Positions 1 to 8,146 of a DNA stretch of 29,966 nucleotides are shown piece by piece. The position numbers and the translations under genes were made by a program. The stretch's first letter is position 1. Each line of letters starts with the position of its first letter. The stretch spans positions 1 to 29,966 of the forward strand of contig JAPLIO010000088.1 of NCBI GenBank assembly GCA_026389055.1, read 5' to 3'. A model generated the notes under the pieces. That model had not been told where the DNA came from. It did no database searches and worked only from the letters and a program-made list of their open reading frames with translations. Source of the DNA: Candidatus Melainabacteria bacterium (GTDB taxonomy: Bacteria; Cyanobacteriota; Vampirovibrionia; Vampirovibrionales; JAJTHC01).

Positions 1-50
1 TTGTATTCCCCAGAGGAACAACTGGTTAATAGGCTTTGTGTACGTTGAAA

Positions 51-142
51 ATAGGCTTAAGCGGAAGCTAGAGGCTCCCTAATTGCTCTGCTTCACTACG
101 TTCGCACCAGCCTATCTCCAACTGCATATGGTTTGAAGCTAA
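51..142. repeat. Dispersed intergenic repeat, copy A
   Basis: This stretch aligns over its whole length, with scattered substitutions, to 22962-23054. Shared blocks include AGGCTT near the start, AGAGG at a hairpin loop, CTAATTG, TCTGCTTC, TCGCACCAGCCTAT and GAAGCTAA at the end. In copy A the outer parts carry ATAGGCT and AGCCTAT as a short inverted repeat. It lies between the window edge and recJ, outside any gene I can support. It is probably one member of a genome-wide intergenic repeat family. Confidence 0.7.
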
Positions 143-215
143 CATTTTCAGTAAAATTTAGCAAAAGTTAGTAGTACAGCTTTTTTGTAAAGTGCTAAGA
201 ATCGTTTTTTTTAGT

Positions 216-244
216 TTTTTTTAGGGCTCTTTTTAAGCTATAAT
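216..244 (+). promoter_or_regulatory. Putative recJ promoter
   Basis: A perfect TATAAT -10 box lies at 239-244, about 50 bases before the recJ start. The -35 position, 17 bases further upstream, falls in a T-rich run and resembles TTGACA only weakly. The call therefore rests mainly on the -10 box and its position. Confidence 0.4.
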
Positions 245-296
245 TGTTACCAGTATTTCAGTTTAATCCGCTTCTTTCAGAAAGTAGAAAAACCAC

Positions 297-2879
297 ATGA
301 TGATGGGTATTTCCCTAACGCACCAAGCTAGCCGTTGGCAATACCGTGGCACCAACGCCCCAGATGTTGCACTTCCGCCCGCTTTTGTAGATGCCGTAGG
401 GGGGTCTCCGCTAGTAGCTCGGTTGCTTTGGAACCGTGGCATTCAAACCGTTGAACAAGCCAAAGCCTTTTTAGCCCCCGCTATTTTTGAAAACTTATTA
501 CCCGTAGAAGCCCTGCCTGATGGCGATTTAGCCGTTGAACGCATTCAAACCGCCATTGAAAACCAAGAATCTATCCTCATTTTTGGCGATTTTGACGTGG
601 ATGGGATGACGGGCACTAGCATTTTTTACGAAACCCTCAAACGCTTAGGGGCGAAAGTCAGCTTCTACATTCCAGACCGTGCCAATGAAGGGCATGGCTT
701 AAACGCCACGGCGTTAGTTCGGTTAGTCTCAACCAGAGGGCTAAAGCTGGTCATCACAACAGATACGGGCATTTCAAATTTCAATGAAATTAGCCTATTG
801 AAAAGCCTAAATGTAGATACCGTGGTTACAGACCACCACGAATTGCCTGAAAATTTACCGCCTTCGGTTGCCAATTGCAACCCGCAACGCTTGCCAGATG
901 TTGATACCCATCCGCTAGGGGTGCTTTCGGGTGCGGGCGTTGCCTTTAAAATTTGCCAAGCCTTATATGAAAACCTCCTACCCCCTGAAGAAGCTATTGA
1001 AGCAACCGAACAGTTGCTAGATTTGTGTGCAATCGGCTTAATTGCGGATATGGTGCCCTTGCGAGGGGAAAACCGTCCGTTGGTGCAGTTGGGTTTGAAA
1101 CAATTACAAAAACGCAACCGTTTAGGTATTTTTCATGTATTGGAACAGGCGGGGGTGGCTCCTGAAGCGGTGCTGAATGCGGAAACCGTAGGCTTTACAA
1201 TTGGGCCTCGGCTTAATGCGTTGGGGCGGTTAGATAACGCCACCGAAGCCGTTGAACTGCTAACCACTGCCGACCCTGAACGGGCAAAATCGTTGGCGAT
1301 TCGGCTGGAAACGCTCAACAAAAAACGACAAGAACTCTGCGAAAAAACATTTCTAGAAGCGGAACAACATCTGCAAGCCACGGGGGGCATTGAAGGACGG
1401 AAAGCCATTATTTTGGCTAGCCCGCAGTGGAACCCTGGTATTATTGGCATTGTGGCTTCTCGGTTGATTGAAAAATATCGGCTACCTACCTTTATGATGG
1501 TGATCGAACCAGCGGAAAACAAAGCCCGTTGTTCAGCTAGAAGCATTAAAGGCTTCCATCTAACAGAACAGCTTGAAAAACTCAAGCATTATTTCCTGAA
1601 CTTTGGCGGACACGCTGGGGCAGCGGGTTTTGCTCTTTCTGCTGAAAAGCTGGTGCCTTTTAAAGAAGATCTTTGGAAGTTGGCGGGTAATGTGCTAACC
1701 GAAGACGATATTCGCCCCATTGTGGAAGTGGATTGTAACCTCAGTTTTGCCCAGCTCAACTTAGGCATGTTGGATTTATTGGCTAATTTACAGCCTTTTG
1801 GCATGGAAAACCCGTCTCCGTTGTTTGTGTTGGAAAATATGCAAGTGGCTGCCCAACGCCCTTTGGGTGAAAGTGGTAATCATCTAAAATTGATGTTGAA
1901 ACCCGCCCCCAATAGCCACAAGACGGTCAAAGGCGAATTAGCCCATATAGAAGCCCTCGTTTGGAAATGTGGGGCAGGTTTCCGTTTAGACCCAACAGAA
2001 ACCTACCATTTTGTGGTAACTATTGAAAAGAATAGCTACGAACGAGGCACGCCCGTTCAGGCCATTGTAAAAGATGTGAAACTAGCCAATCAAAAAATAG
2101 CCACCGTCCATGAAACGGTGCAACAACATCAGCAACCCAACGAAAAACCGCTAGGGCTAGCCCCTGAAGCGTTGATGACTCCTGAAAAAATGGTTAGCTC
2201 TCATGGGCATACTGCAGGCAATGGCTTGGTATGGATTGATCATCGGCATCGCCCTAATTTACGGGAATATGCGTCTCAACTACTATTGCCTTCAGCTGAA
2301 AACTCAGGGTCTACGGTGGTTTACAGCGAAGGAAAGGCACCTAACATCCCTTTGCTAGACCCGCAATCGGTCGTTTCAAGAGATACCCTTCGTTCGGCGG
2401 ATGCCTTACTTTTGTGGGATGTTCCCCCCTCTTCAGAGGCGTTGATGCAGTTGCTGAAAGGGGTTTCGCCTAAAACGGTTCATGTGCTGGGGGGCAAATA
2501 TCAGGAAGTACCTGTTCGGTTACCATTAGCCATGTTTTTAAAAGGGTTTTATCAAGGGTTGGCGGTGCTAACGCAAGGCAAGCCGACAGGAACCATGGCT
2601 TTATCTACGGTGGAAAGCAGATTCGCTACCGTTCGTTCGGTTATTTTATTGGCTTTGGGGTTATTACAACAGTTGGGGTGCTTAACGGCTACCGTTGCTG
2701 GCGAAACAGTCAACCTGACGTTGAAAATGCCGCCTGCCAATGCGGAATTAGAAACGCAGTCGTTTTTGGAACACCCTAGCACGCAAGCTTTTAGCTTGTT
2801 GCAGGAAGGAGTAGCTGGTTTCCGTCAGCAGGTATTAGCACTACCTACCACGCAAGATTTTTCAGGATTGTTGCGATAA
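297..2879 (+). CDS. recJ: Single-stranded-DNA-specific exonuclease RecJ
   Basis: RecJ degrades single-stranded DNA 5' to 3' in recombination and repair in the cytoplasm. The DHH-family motifs are clear: DFDVDG at residues 98-103, TDTG at 155-158, and TDHHELP around 178-184. The LxxLCAIGLIADMVPL segment and LNALGRL follow, then the DHHA1 region with CSARSIKGFH and FGGHAGAAGF near residues 405-445. The protein has 860 residues against about 580 in E. coli. The extra C-terminal 250-300 residues are poorly conserved, in line with the longer RecJ proteins of Firmicutes and cyanobacteria. Translation starts at three consecutive ATG codons (297, 300, 303) after a weak AGAAAG site. The gene is convergent with the next one. 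The RecJ identity is firm; the role of the C-terminal extension is unknown. Confidence 0.96.
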   Translation: MMMGISLTHQASRWQYRGTNAPDVALPPAFVDAVGGSPLVARLLWNRGIQTVEQAKAFLAPAIFENLLPVEALPDGDLAVERIQTAIENQESILIFGDFDVDGMTGTSIFYETLKRLGAKVSFYIPDRANEGHGLNATALVRLVSTRGLKLVITTDTGISNFNEISLLKSLNVDTVVTDHHELPENLPPSVANCNPQRLPDVDTHPLGVLSGAGVAFKICQALYENLLPPEEAIEATEQLLDLCAIGLIADMVPLRGENRPLVQLGLKQLQKRNRLGIFHVLEQAGVAPEAVLNAETVGFTIGPRLNALGRLDNATEAVELLTTADPERAKSLAIRLETLNKKRQELCEKTFLEAEQHLQATGGIEGRKAIILASPQWNPGIIGIVASRLIEKYRLPTFMMVIEPAENKARCSARSIKGFHLTEQLEKLKHYFLNFGGHAGAAGFALSAEKLVPFKEDLWKLAGNVLTEDDIRPIVEVDCNLSFAQLNLGMLDLLANLQPFGMENPSPLFVLENMQVAAQRPLGESGNHLKLMLKPAPNSHKTVKGELAHIEALVWKCGAGFRLDPTETYHFVVTIEKNSYERGTPVQAIVKDVKLANQKIATVHETVQQHQQPNEKPLGLAPEALMTPEKMVSSHGHTAGNGLVWIDHRHRPNLREYASQLLLPSAENSGSTVVYSEGKAPNIPLLDPQSVVSRDTLRSADALLLWDVPPSSEALMQLLKGVSPKTVHVLGGKYQEVPVRLPLAMFLKGFYQGLAVLTQGKPTGTMALSTVESRFATVRSVILLALGLLQQLGCLTATVAGETVNLTLKMPPANAELETQSFLEHPSTQAFSLLQEGVAGFRQQVLALPTTQDFSGLLR

Positions 2880-2892
2880 TCTCATCTTTTGG

Positions 2893-3393
2893 CTAACTAT
2901 CCCTAACAAGTGCCCCTAAACTTTCAAACTCATCAATTTGATGATATGCTTCTTGTTCACCTGCAAGCACCCACGTTTTTAATAAGGCTTCAAATACTAC
3001 CGAAGAAGGCTCTAAATTGTAAAGTTCGCATCGCCCTTGGTAGCAGTGGAGTAAGTTGGCACTTTCATTCAGTACCAATACTAAGGTTCTTCTGGCGTTC
3101 TCTTCCATTAGGTAAAGGGCATTGAAGGCTCTATAAGCATATTTATTTTTATCGTACCACCGTTTACGCCCCATTGATTTAAGGAGAGATAAGTGCTTAT
3201 CAGAGCCATGTTGCAGTAGATATTGCTTACTGCTATCCACTGAATACAAATTATTGGCATGGTTAATAATTATTTTACAGTAGGCTTCTAGCAACCAGTT
3301 GGGCATTCTGCGTAAACTGGTAACGAAGGTTAATAAATCTTTATCTTTTTCATACCACCGAGACCATATTTTTGCTTGAGATTTGTTTGACAT
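2893..3393 (-). CDS. Hypothetical protein with two RWY[ED]K[DN]K segments
   Basis: I do not recognise this 166-residue protein. The ATG at 3393 is preferred over an upstream one at 3447 because AAGGGAAG lies about 10 bases before it. It has no signal peptide or membrane segment and looks largely helical. Two related segments stand out: RWYEKDK at residues 12-18 and RWYDKNK at 78-84. They are 66 residues apart and each is followed by a hydrophobic helical stretch, which suggests an internal duplication. The gene is convergent with recJ (13 bases between stops) and lies in an accessory stretch of unrecognised genes. No function is proposed. Confidence 0.65.
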   Translation of the reverse strand: MSNKSQAKIWSRWYEKDKDLLTFVTSLRRMPNWLLEAYCKIIINHANNLYSVDSSKQYLLQHGSDKHLSLLKSMGRKRWYDKNKYAYRAFNALYLMEENARRTLVLVLNESANLLHCYQGRCELYNLEPSSVVFEALLKTWVLAGEQEAYHQIDEFESLGALVRDS

Positions 3394-3554
3394 ACTGTAA
3401 TGGCTTCCCTTAGCTTCCTCTTTTTTTTCAAAGAAGATGTGAGTCAAAAGTTTTGAGGCAATAGGCAGTTCCTATAAAAAGCTTTCGGAATCCCACTCAG
3501 TATTCTTCAATACCTGTGGCGATGTTTACAGTTCTGTAACAATTAAATATTCTG

Positions 3555-4760
3555 TTAAGCTGGCATTAAAACTAAGCGGAAAGTTCCAGGCACCGTCATA
3601 GAACCCATAGAAGCCACTGGTTGTTGTGGATAAACGGATGGTGATTGATATGCTGTATTATTGGGGTAGGTTGGTTGTGCGTAAGTCGTTTGTCTACCCG
3701 TATCAAACCCAGAAACCATTGGTTGTGGTGAAGGTGGTTGCTGATATGCCGTAGGGGGGATGTATGTTGGTTGTACTGAAGGCTGATACTGAGTAGCAAA
3801 TGAGGGTAACGGGTTATTACTATAAGAAAAACTAGTAGCAGCAGGAATAGACGCTACTGGTTGCTGTAAACCATTCGCAGATGCAAGCCCTGCATTTACC
3901 ATTAAAGGGTTTACGGAGTTGTTATAGAAACCACCCAAACCAGCCACACTAAGCGTATTGCCAATGGATGAGAGGTCAATTCCTTGACCGCTTTGTTGCA
4001 CCATTTGGGCTTGTTCGGGAGACATCATGGTAACATTACCGTTTATCCCATTCCAAACAGCTGGTTGTGCTGGGTATGGAGCCGTTGAACTATTCATAGC
4101 CATCGTCCCATAAGGGTCCCATTGGTTTTGTTGGGCGGCACCAGAATCTAAACCAGCAGCAGCGATTAAATCACTTTTCAAGGCTTCCGTTAATTCAGGG
4201 GCTGCCCCAATATCATATTTGCCAATGTAGCCTTTTCCTTTTGCTAACTTGCTTAAATCAAGCCAGCTAATGCTACTGGTATCCCCATCTTGCCCAGAAA
4301 TGAGCCTAGCAATAGTGGAGTCTTTAACCAATTTAGCAAAGAATTGAGCAACGGCAATATCACCATTCTGCCAAGCTTGTAAAGCAATTTTAGCGGCTTG
4401 GGCAGGGCCACCAATACCTTCAGGCCCCACATAAAGCTTTAATACGGCAGGCGTTAGTGCGGTAGGTGAATCAGGGGTTGCGGGCATACTGTTCATAGCA
4501 AGCGTAGAAGCATAGGGGTCAACAGCAGTAGTGGTAGGGTAACCAGCTTGTTGCATATTAGCTAAGGTTGTAGCTTGAACTAATTGAGTTTGAGCTGCAG
4601 CACTGTTAGGGTCTAGGTTAGGGTTTAAACCCAAAGAAGTAGGATAAAGGGCTTGTTGCATATTAGCTAAGGTTGTAGCTTGAACTAATTGAGTTTGAGC
4701 TGCAGCACTGTTAGGGTCTAGGTTAGGGTTTAAACCGAAATAAGATTGTGGAAATGTCAT
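3555..4760 (-). CDS. Hypothetical P/Q/N-rich protein with N-terminal tandem repeat
   Basis: I do not recognise this protein of about 401 residues. The start at 4760 is chosen because AAAGGA lies about 11 bases upstream; the alternative ATG at 4772 would sit directly on that site. Two tandem 35-residue units follow (GLNPNLDPNSAAAQTQLVQA...), encoded by nearly identical DNA. The middle, roughly residues 95-200, looks like a small folded domain and contains DGDTSSISWLDLSKL. The C-terminal third is low complexity, rich in P, Q, Y, S and T, as in the 698-residue protein encoded at 23120-25216. There is no signal peptide. A poly-G/C tract lies 70-80 bases upstream, so expression may vary. A surface or secreted role is possible but not shown. 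Confidence 0.7.
   Translation of the reverse strand: MTFPQSYFGLNPNLDPNSAAAQTQLVQATTLANMQQALYPTSLGLNPNLDPNSAAAQTQLVQATTLANMQQAGYPTTTAVDPYASTLAMNSMPATPDSPTALTPAVLKLYVGPEGIGGPAQAAKIALQAWQNGDIAVAQFFAKLVKDSTIARLISGQDGDTSSISWLDLSKLAKGKGYIGKYDIGAAPELTEALKSDLIAAAGLDSGAAQQNQWDPYGTMAMNSSTAPYPAQPAVWNGINGNVTMMSPEQAQMVQQSGQGIDLSSIGNTLSVAGLGGFYNNSVNPLMVNAGLASANGLQQPVASIPAATSFSYSNNPLPSFATQYQPSVQPTYIPPTAYQQPPSPQPMVSGFDTGRQTTYAQPTYPNNTAYQSPSVYPQQPVASMGSMTVPGTFRLVLMPA
4546..4737. repeat. 105-bp in-frame tandem duplication
   Basis: The 86-87 bases at 4546-4632 recur at 4651-4737 with no mismatch that I can find. The period is 105 bases, exactly 35 codons, so the duplication keeps the host gene in frame. Identity at silent positions indicates a recent duplication or ongoing homogenisation. 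Confidence 0.9.
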
Positions 4761-4823
4761 GGGGGTAAGCATCCTTTTTTTGTAGAGTTGGCTTTTATAG
4801 CGTTGTCTCAGATAAAACTATGT

Positions 4824-4839
4824 GGGGGCGGGGGGGGGG
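4824..4839. repeat. Poly-G tract (G5-C-G10) upstream of the repeat protein
   Basis: A run of five G, one C and ten G lies in the intergenic region about 65-80 bases before the start of the minus-strand gene ending at 3555. It is followed by TGGAGG, so the segment could also form a G-quadruplex. In an AT-rich intergenic region such a tract is conspicuous, and runs of this length are prone to slippage. Confidence 0.85.
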
Positions 4840-4957
4840 TGGAGGAAATTGTATTAGGGCTACATCAGAATAAAAACAATCTGTATAAACAAATTGCTTG
4901 TTTTAATAAATTTTGTAACTTTTTTGTTATAGTTTCCCCAATGTCCCCTCATTCACT

Positions 4958-5998
4958 CTAAAACGCAGGTACGGCGTAAAAATCAATGGGGATGTTGGTA
5001 CTAGCTGGCTGGCTGGTAACGGAACCCTGTTTATTCGCTTCTTCTAACACCCTAGAGGTAGGAAGAAGGGGTGTATTAGTAATGCTGGTAGTAATGATAG
5101 GAATAGGGGGTATCGTTATTGGTACAGGCACAGGGTTGGTTGGTGCTTGCACAACAGGCTTTGGTACCGTTACTGTAACAGGTAGTGGCTCTACCACGGG
5201 TGTGGGCTTTGGTAAGCTTTCCGTAGGCGAAGTAATAGACGGCTTCCATAAGTTAGCTAACCCATTCAATGCAAAGGCAGGCGGTAACGTAGGCAGGAAA
5301 GAGGCCTGCGTAATCATTGTTGTTGAAGGGGGATTTTCAAAAAAATGCGTTTGGGCTGATTGTACCAACTGCCTTTTCAACAAAGCCAATGGATGATGAT
5401 GCCCCCCCTCATTCGACGTTGTTTTTTCTAAAACCTCTTTCTCCTTAACGGCTTGGGTAGAAGCCGCTCCATCAATTTGCGTTATTTTTTCTGCTTGCTT
5501 GTTGGCATCCACCAAGGCAACGTGCCCTACTTTGGCAAGGTCTTCCGCTTCCTGAATACCCAACAGTTTATTGCGTTGAATATCAAAAATTCTCGTTCTT
5601 CCCGTGTCTTTCGCCATAACAATGGGCATATAATCGTTAATTTTCATATTTCGTTCGTAGTTTGAAAGCCGACTATCGTTCATTATATTCTGCACTTGCC
5701 GAACATCTTGTTCGGAAATAGGATAAACCACTGCCCCCACAGTTCTACCTTCCCATTTAGTTCTGCCAAACAACAGACGTTTTTCTTCTACAGAAATGCT
5801 GGGCAAGGCTTTTGCCACCATTTTTTTTGCTGTTTTATCATCCAGATCCAATACGGGAAACCCATTGGGGTAGGAAGAAAATGCCAAAATCGTAACACCA
5901 CTTCTCAGCGGTATTGCGGGGCTTACAGTAATGGCTTCAACACTCCTATAGCTAGGCACCACTTGGTTGAAATTAAAAGAAGAGGCATAAATATCCAC
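4958..5998 (-). CDS. Hypothetical protein with proline/threonine/valine-rich C-terminal half
   Basis: I do not recognise this 346-residue protein. The N-terminal half (about residues 25-165) looks folded, with an ILAFSSYPNGFPVLDLDD segment and a charged helical region around residues 95-140. The part from about residue 225 onward is low complexity and consists mostly of P, T, V and I, like a linker or surface-exposed tail. No convincing signal peptide or membrane span is present. The start used is a GTG with only a weak ribosome site, so the true start is uncertain. It is transcribed toward the repeat protein, which begins about 200 bases downstream. No function is proposed. Confidence 0.6.
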   Translation of the reverse strand: MDIYASSFNFNQVVPSYRSVEAITVSPAIPLRSGVTILAFSSYPNGFPVLDLDDKTAKKMVAKALPSISVEEKRLLFGRTKWEGRTVGAVVYPISEQDVRQVQNIMNDSRLSNYERNMKINDYMPIVMAKDTGRTRIFDIQRNKLLGIQEAEDLAKVGHVALVDANKQAEKITQIDGAASTQAVKEKEVLEKTTSNEGGHHHPLALLKRQLVQSAQTHFFENPPSTTMITQASFLPTLPPAFALNGLANLWKPSITSPTESLPKPTPVVEPLPVTVTVPKPVVQAPTNPVPVPITIPPIPIITTSITNTPLLPTSRVLEEANKQGSVTSQPASTNIPIDFYAVPAF

Positions 5999-6449
5999 AA
6001 TAGGAAAATCACTTTCAAAAATAAAACCATAAAGTCAGCTATTACCGCCATCTTAAAGTAAAAAACCCAAGGATAAAAGTGTTGTGCTTTAAAAAAGCAA
6101 TGAATTGTTACAACCCAAAAAATTTTCTTCACCATCAAAATAGTGGATTCTTAGATAAAGAACAGGTAAAGATTTGATTACCTACAGATGAAGAAATAAA
6201 GAACGAGATTAAGACGCTAAAGGCAGGATGGTTCAAAAAACACCCTTGTTTCGGGAAAATCCTCGGATTGAAACACGCCCATGTAAAGAAACGACGGTTA
6301 TTTGAGCTATTTTTTGTACTTTTAGGCGTTCAGCCCGCTTGCTTGCTTGCCGTTAAACCAGTAAAGTAGTTATGTTGCTACAAACTATCTTTATTTTGTG
6401 TGTGTCAATTTAAGAACCTCTGTATTTCTCAAGAAAGTTTTTTTCTGTC
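5999..6449. other. 450-base gene-poor interval with an open frame lacking a start
   Basis: No gene with a start codon is supportable here. One plus-strand frame is open from 6178 to the TAG at 6367-6369 and reads like protein (LPTDEEIKNEIKTLKAG..., then KKHPCFGKILGLKHAHVKKRR). It is preceded by TGA at 6175-6177 and has no ATG, GTG or TTG at its beginning. It could be the remnant of a decayed gene or chance. The rest is AT-rich and should hold the promoters of the flanking divergent genes. Confidence 0.3.
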
Positions 6450-6896
6450 ATGAATGCTTCTAATACACCTTTGTTATTAACACCCGTTGCTATTGCAACG
6501 CCAGTTATTGCACCCAAAAAATTGATTGCTAGCAGCACACCAACCCGCCCCAGAAAACCACTTATACTCATTCAAAAACCGCTTCCTGCATTGAAATTAA
6601 GCCCTACTGCTAGAATTTTTGACCAACTCAATACCACCACTACCGCAGAAAAACTTAAACACTACGAAACGCAACTACTGGCTTTAATTGAAGAAAAACA
6701 GACGGTTTACCCTGTATTATGGCAATCGTTAATAAGTGGGTCTACTCAGGCGAAAAGCTTGGCAGTGATGGTGTTTTTACGCAGTGGTAATCAAGCCAGA
6801 ACATGGATTAGCACCCAACTTCAAGATGCTGATGCAATGGCTTTAGTTACAGACCGCTGGGTCGTCGATTTTCTAAAACACCAATTCAGCTTGTAA
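6450..6896 (+). CDS. Hypothetical protein, proline-rich N-terminus and helical C-terminus
   Basis: I do not recognise this 148-residue protein. Residues 1-55 are rich in P, T, A and K without a clear signal peptide. Residues 55-148 look helical (AEKLKHYETQLLALIEEKQ, then a tryptophan-containing amphipathic segment). The ATG at 6450 has only a weak AAGAAAG site before it. The gene lies upstream of the sugar aminotransferase gene, in the same orientation but with its own downstream TATAAT box. It is an ordinary small hypothetical gene with plausible codon use. Confidence 0.55.
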   Translation: MNASNTPLLLTPVAIATPVIAPKKLIASSTPTRPRKPLILIQKPLPALKLSPTARIFDQLNTTTTAEKLKHYETQLLALIEEKQTVYPVLWQSLISGSTQAKSLAVMVFLRSGNQARTWISTQLQDADAMALVTDRWVVDFLKHQFSL

Positions 6897-6940
6897 AAAG
6901 CTTCCATCTAGGGGTGGACGTTCTTTCAGTACAAGTGGAC

Positions 6941-6946
6941 TATAAT
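6941..6946 (+). promoter_or_regulatory. Putative -10 box upstream of the aminotransferase
   Basis: A perfect TATAAT lies 45 bases before the ATG at 6991, in the short gap after the preceding gene. No good -35 hexamer is visible 16-18 bases upstream, so the promoter call is tentative. Confidence 0.4.
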
Positions 6947-6990
6947 GGAATCAATCGTTATTATCTACCGTGCTGGATGAGTCTATTTTC

Positions 6991-8112
6991 ATGTCCCTTT
7001 ATTCGCCAATTGACCGTATCCCCCTATCTGAACCGTGGCTAACCGACGCAGAACAACAAGCGGTAGCCAACACCATTGCTTCAGGGTGGCTTTCCACTGC
7101 AGCCCCTATGGTAGATGATTTTGAGCAAGCCTTTGCCACCCAATTTGGATTTCCCGCCACGGTTAGCACGCATTGTGGTACGGCCGCCTTATGGATGGCG
7201 TTAGTGGCTTCAGGCATCCAAGCGAGTGATGAGGTGATTGTACCTGCCCTTAGTTTTGTGGCAACTGTCAACCCTGTTTGTTATGTAGGGGCAACCCCTG
7301 TTTTTGCCGATGTTGATTTTGAAACTTTCGGGCTTTCTCCCGCCACAGTAGAACCCTTAATTACCCCCAAAACCAAAGCCATTATTGCCACACACCTCTA
7401 TGGGTTTGGGTGCGATATTGTTGGGCTTCGGGCATTGGCGGATGCTTACCATTTAACCCTGATTGAAGATGCCGCTGAAGCACTCGGTACAATAATTGAG
7501 GGTAAACCAGCGGGTAGCTTTGGGCAGTTTGGGGCTTTTAGTTTTAACGGTAACAAAACACTAACCACAGGGTCTGGTGGGATGTTAGTCGGGCAAAATA
7601 GCGATGAAATAGCAAGAATAAAACGTCTTACAACACAAGCAAAAATTTTCACTCATGGTGAATTAGACCATTTTGCCGTTGGCTACAATACGAGGCTATC
7701 TGCCATACCTGCTAGTTTGGGGTTGGTGCAATTGCAACGATTCCCCGACTTATTGCAACGCCGCATAGCCATTGCCAACCGCTACGCACAAGCATTCGAT
7801 GGTTGGTTTAGGGGATGTCCGCCACCGCAAAATGGCATCACACAAGAACCTAGTTATTGGCTTTCCACTTTGAGGCTACCCAATCCTGAAAAACGGCTAG
7901 CGTTGTTAGCTCAATTGGGTGAATTAGGCATTGAGGCTAGGCCTATTTTTAAGCCCTTGCCCTTCACACAAGCTTATCAACCCATGGTTGGGCAATTACA
8001 CTTTCCTGTAGCAGAAAAACTATGGCAGGAACACATTAACTTACCTTCTTCGGGTACGCTAAGCCAAGCCCAACAAGAAAAAGTCATTGAAGCAGTTAAA
8101 CGCTATTGGTAA
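6991..8112 (+). CDS. DegT/DnrJ/EryC1/StrS-family PLP sugar aminotransferase (LegC/PglE-like)
   Basis: These enzymes transfer an amino group to nucleotide-linked keto-sugars for surface polysaccharides or glycoprotein glycans, using pyridoxal phosphate. Seen here: an N-terminal IPLSEPWLTDAEQQ segment, a THCGTAALWMAL cofactor-phosphate motif, IVPALSFVATVNPVCYVGATPVFADVD, LIEDAAEALGT with the aspartate that contacts the ring nitrogen, and FSFNGNKTLTTGSGGML, whose lysine should carry PLP. The NGNK-TTGSGGM form resembles LegC/PglE-type 4-aminotransferases more than ArnB, but the substrate cannot be read from sequence. The length of 373 residues is normal. The ATG at 6991 is chosen over a GTG at 6970 because GGATGAG precedes it. 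No other sugar genes are nearby. The gene is convergent with the M48-like gene. Confidence 0.9.
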   Translation: MSLYSPIDRIPLSEPWLTDAEQQAVANTIASGWLSTAAPMVDDFEQAFATQFGFPATVSTHCGTAALWMALVASGIQASDEVIVPALSFVATVNPVCYVGATPVFADVDFETFGLSPATVEPLITPKTKAIIATHLYGFGCDIVGLRALADAYHLTLIEDAAEALGTIIEGKPAGSFGQFGAFSFNGNKTLTTGSGGMLVGQNSDEIARIKRLTTQAKIFTHGELDHFAVGYNTRLSAIPASLGLVQLQRFPDLLQRRIAIANRYAQAFDGWFRGCPPPQNGITQEPSYWLSTLRLPNPEKRLALLAQLGELGIEARPIFKPLPFTQAYQPMVGQLHFPVAEKLWQEHINLPSSGTLSQAQQEKVIEAVKRYW

Positions 8113-8146
8113 ACGACTATTTTTTAGCGGTAAAGGAAGCCGTGCT

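Noticed and set aside
665..1117. Long open frames on the minus strand inside recJ (also 1133-1585)
   Set aside because: They lie wholly within the well-supported recJ gene, have compositions unlike neighbouring proteins and lack ribosome sites.
4546..4737. Possible CRISPR-like repeat
   Set aside because: There are only two units, they are coding and in frame, and no unique spacers separate short repeats.
4986..5396. 136-residue plus-strand open frame with G/V-rich sequence
   Set aside because: It is the antisense of the proline/threonine-rich tail of the gene at 4958-5998. Low-complexity codons on one strand open the other.
5923..6138. Hydrophobic minus-strand frame resembling a small membrane protein
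   Set aside because: It overlaps the start of the gene at 4958-5998 in another frame, and I see no ribosome site. The hydrophobicity follows from T-rich codons.
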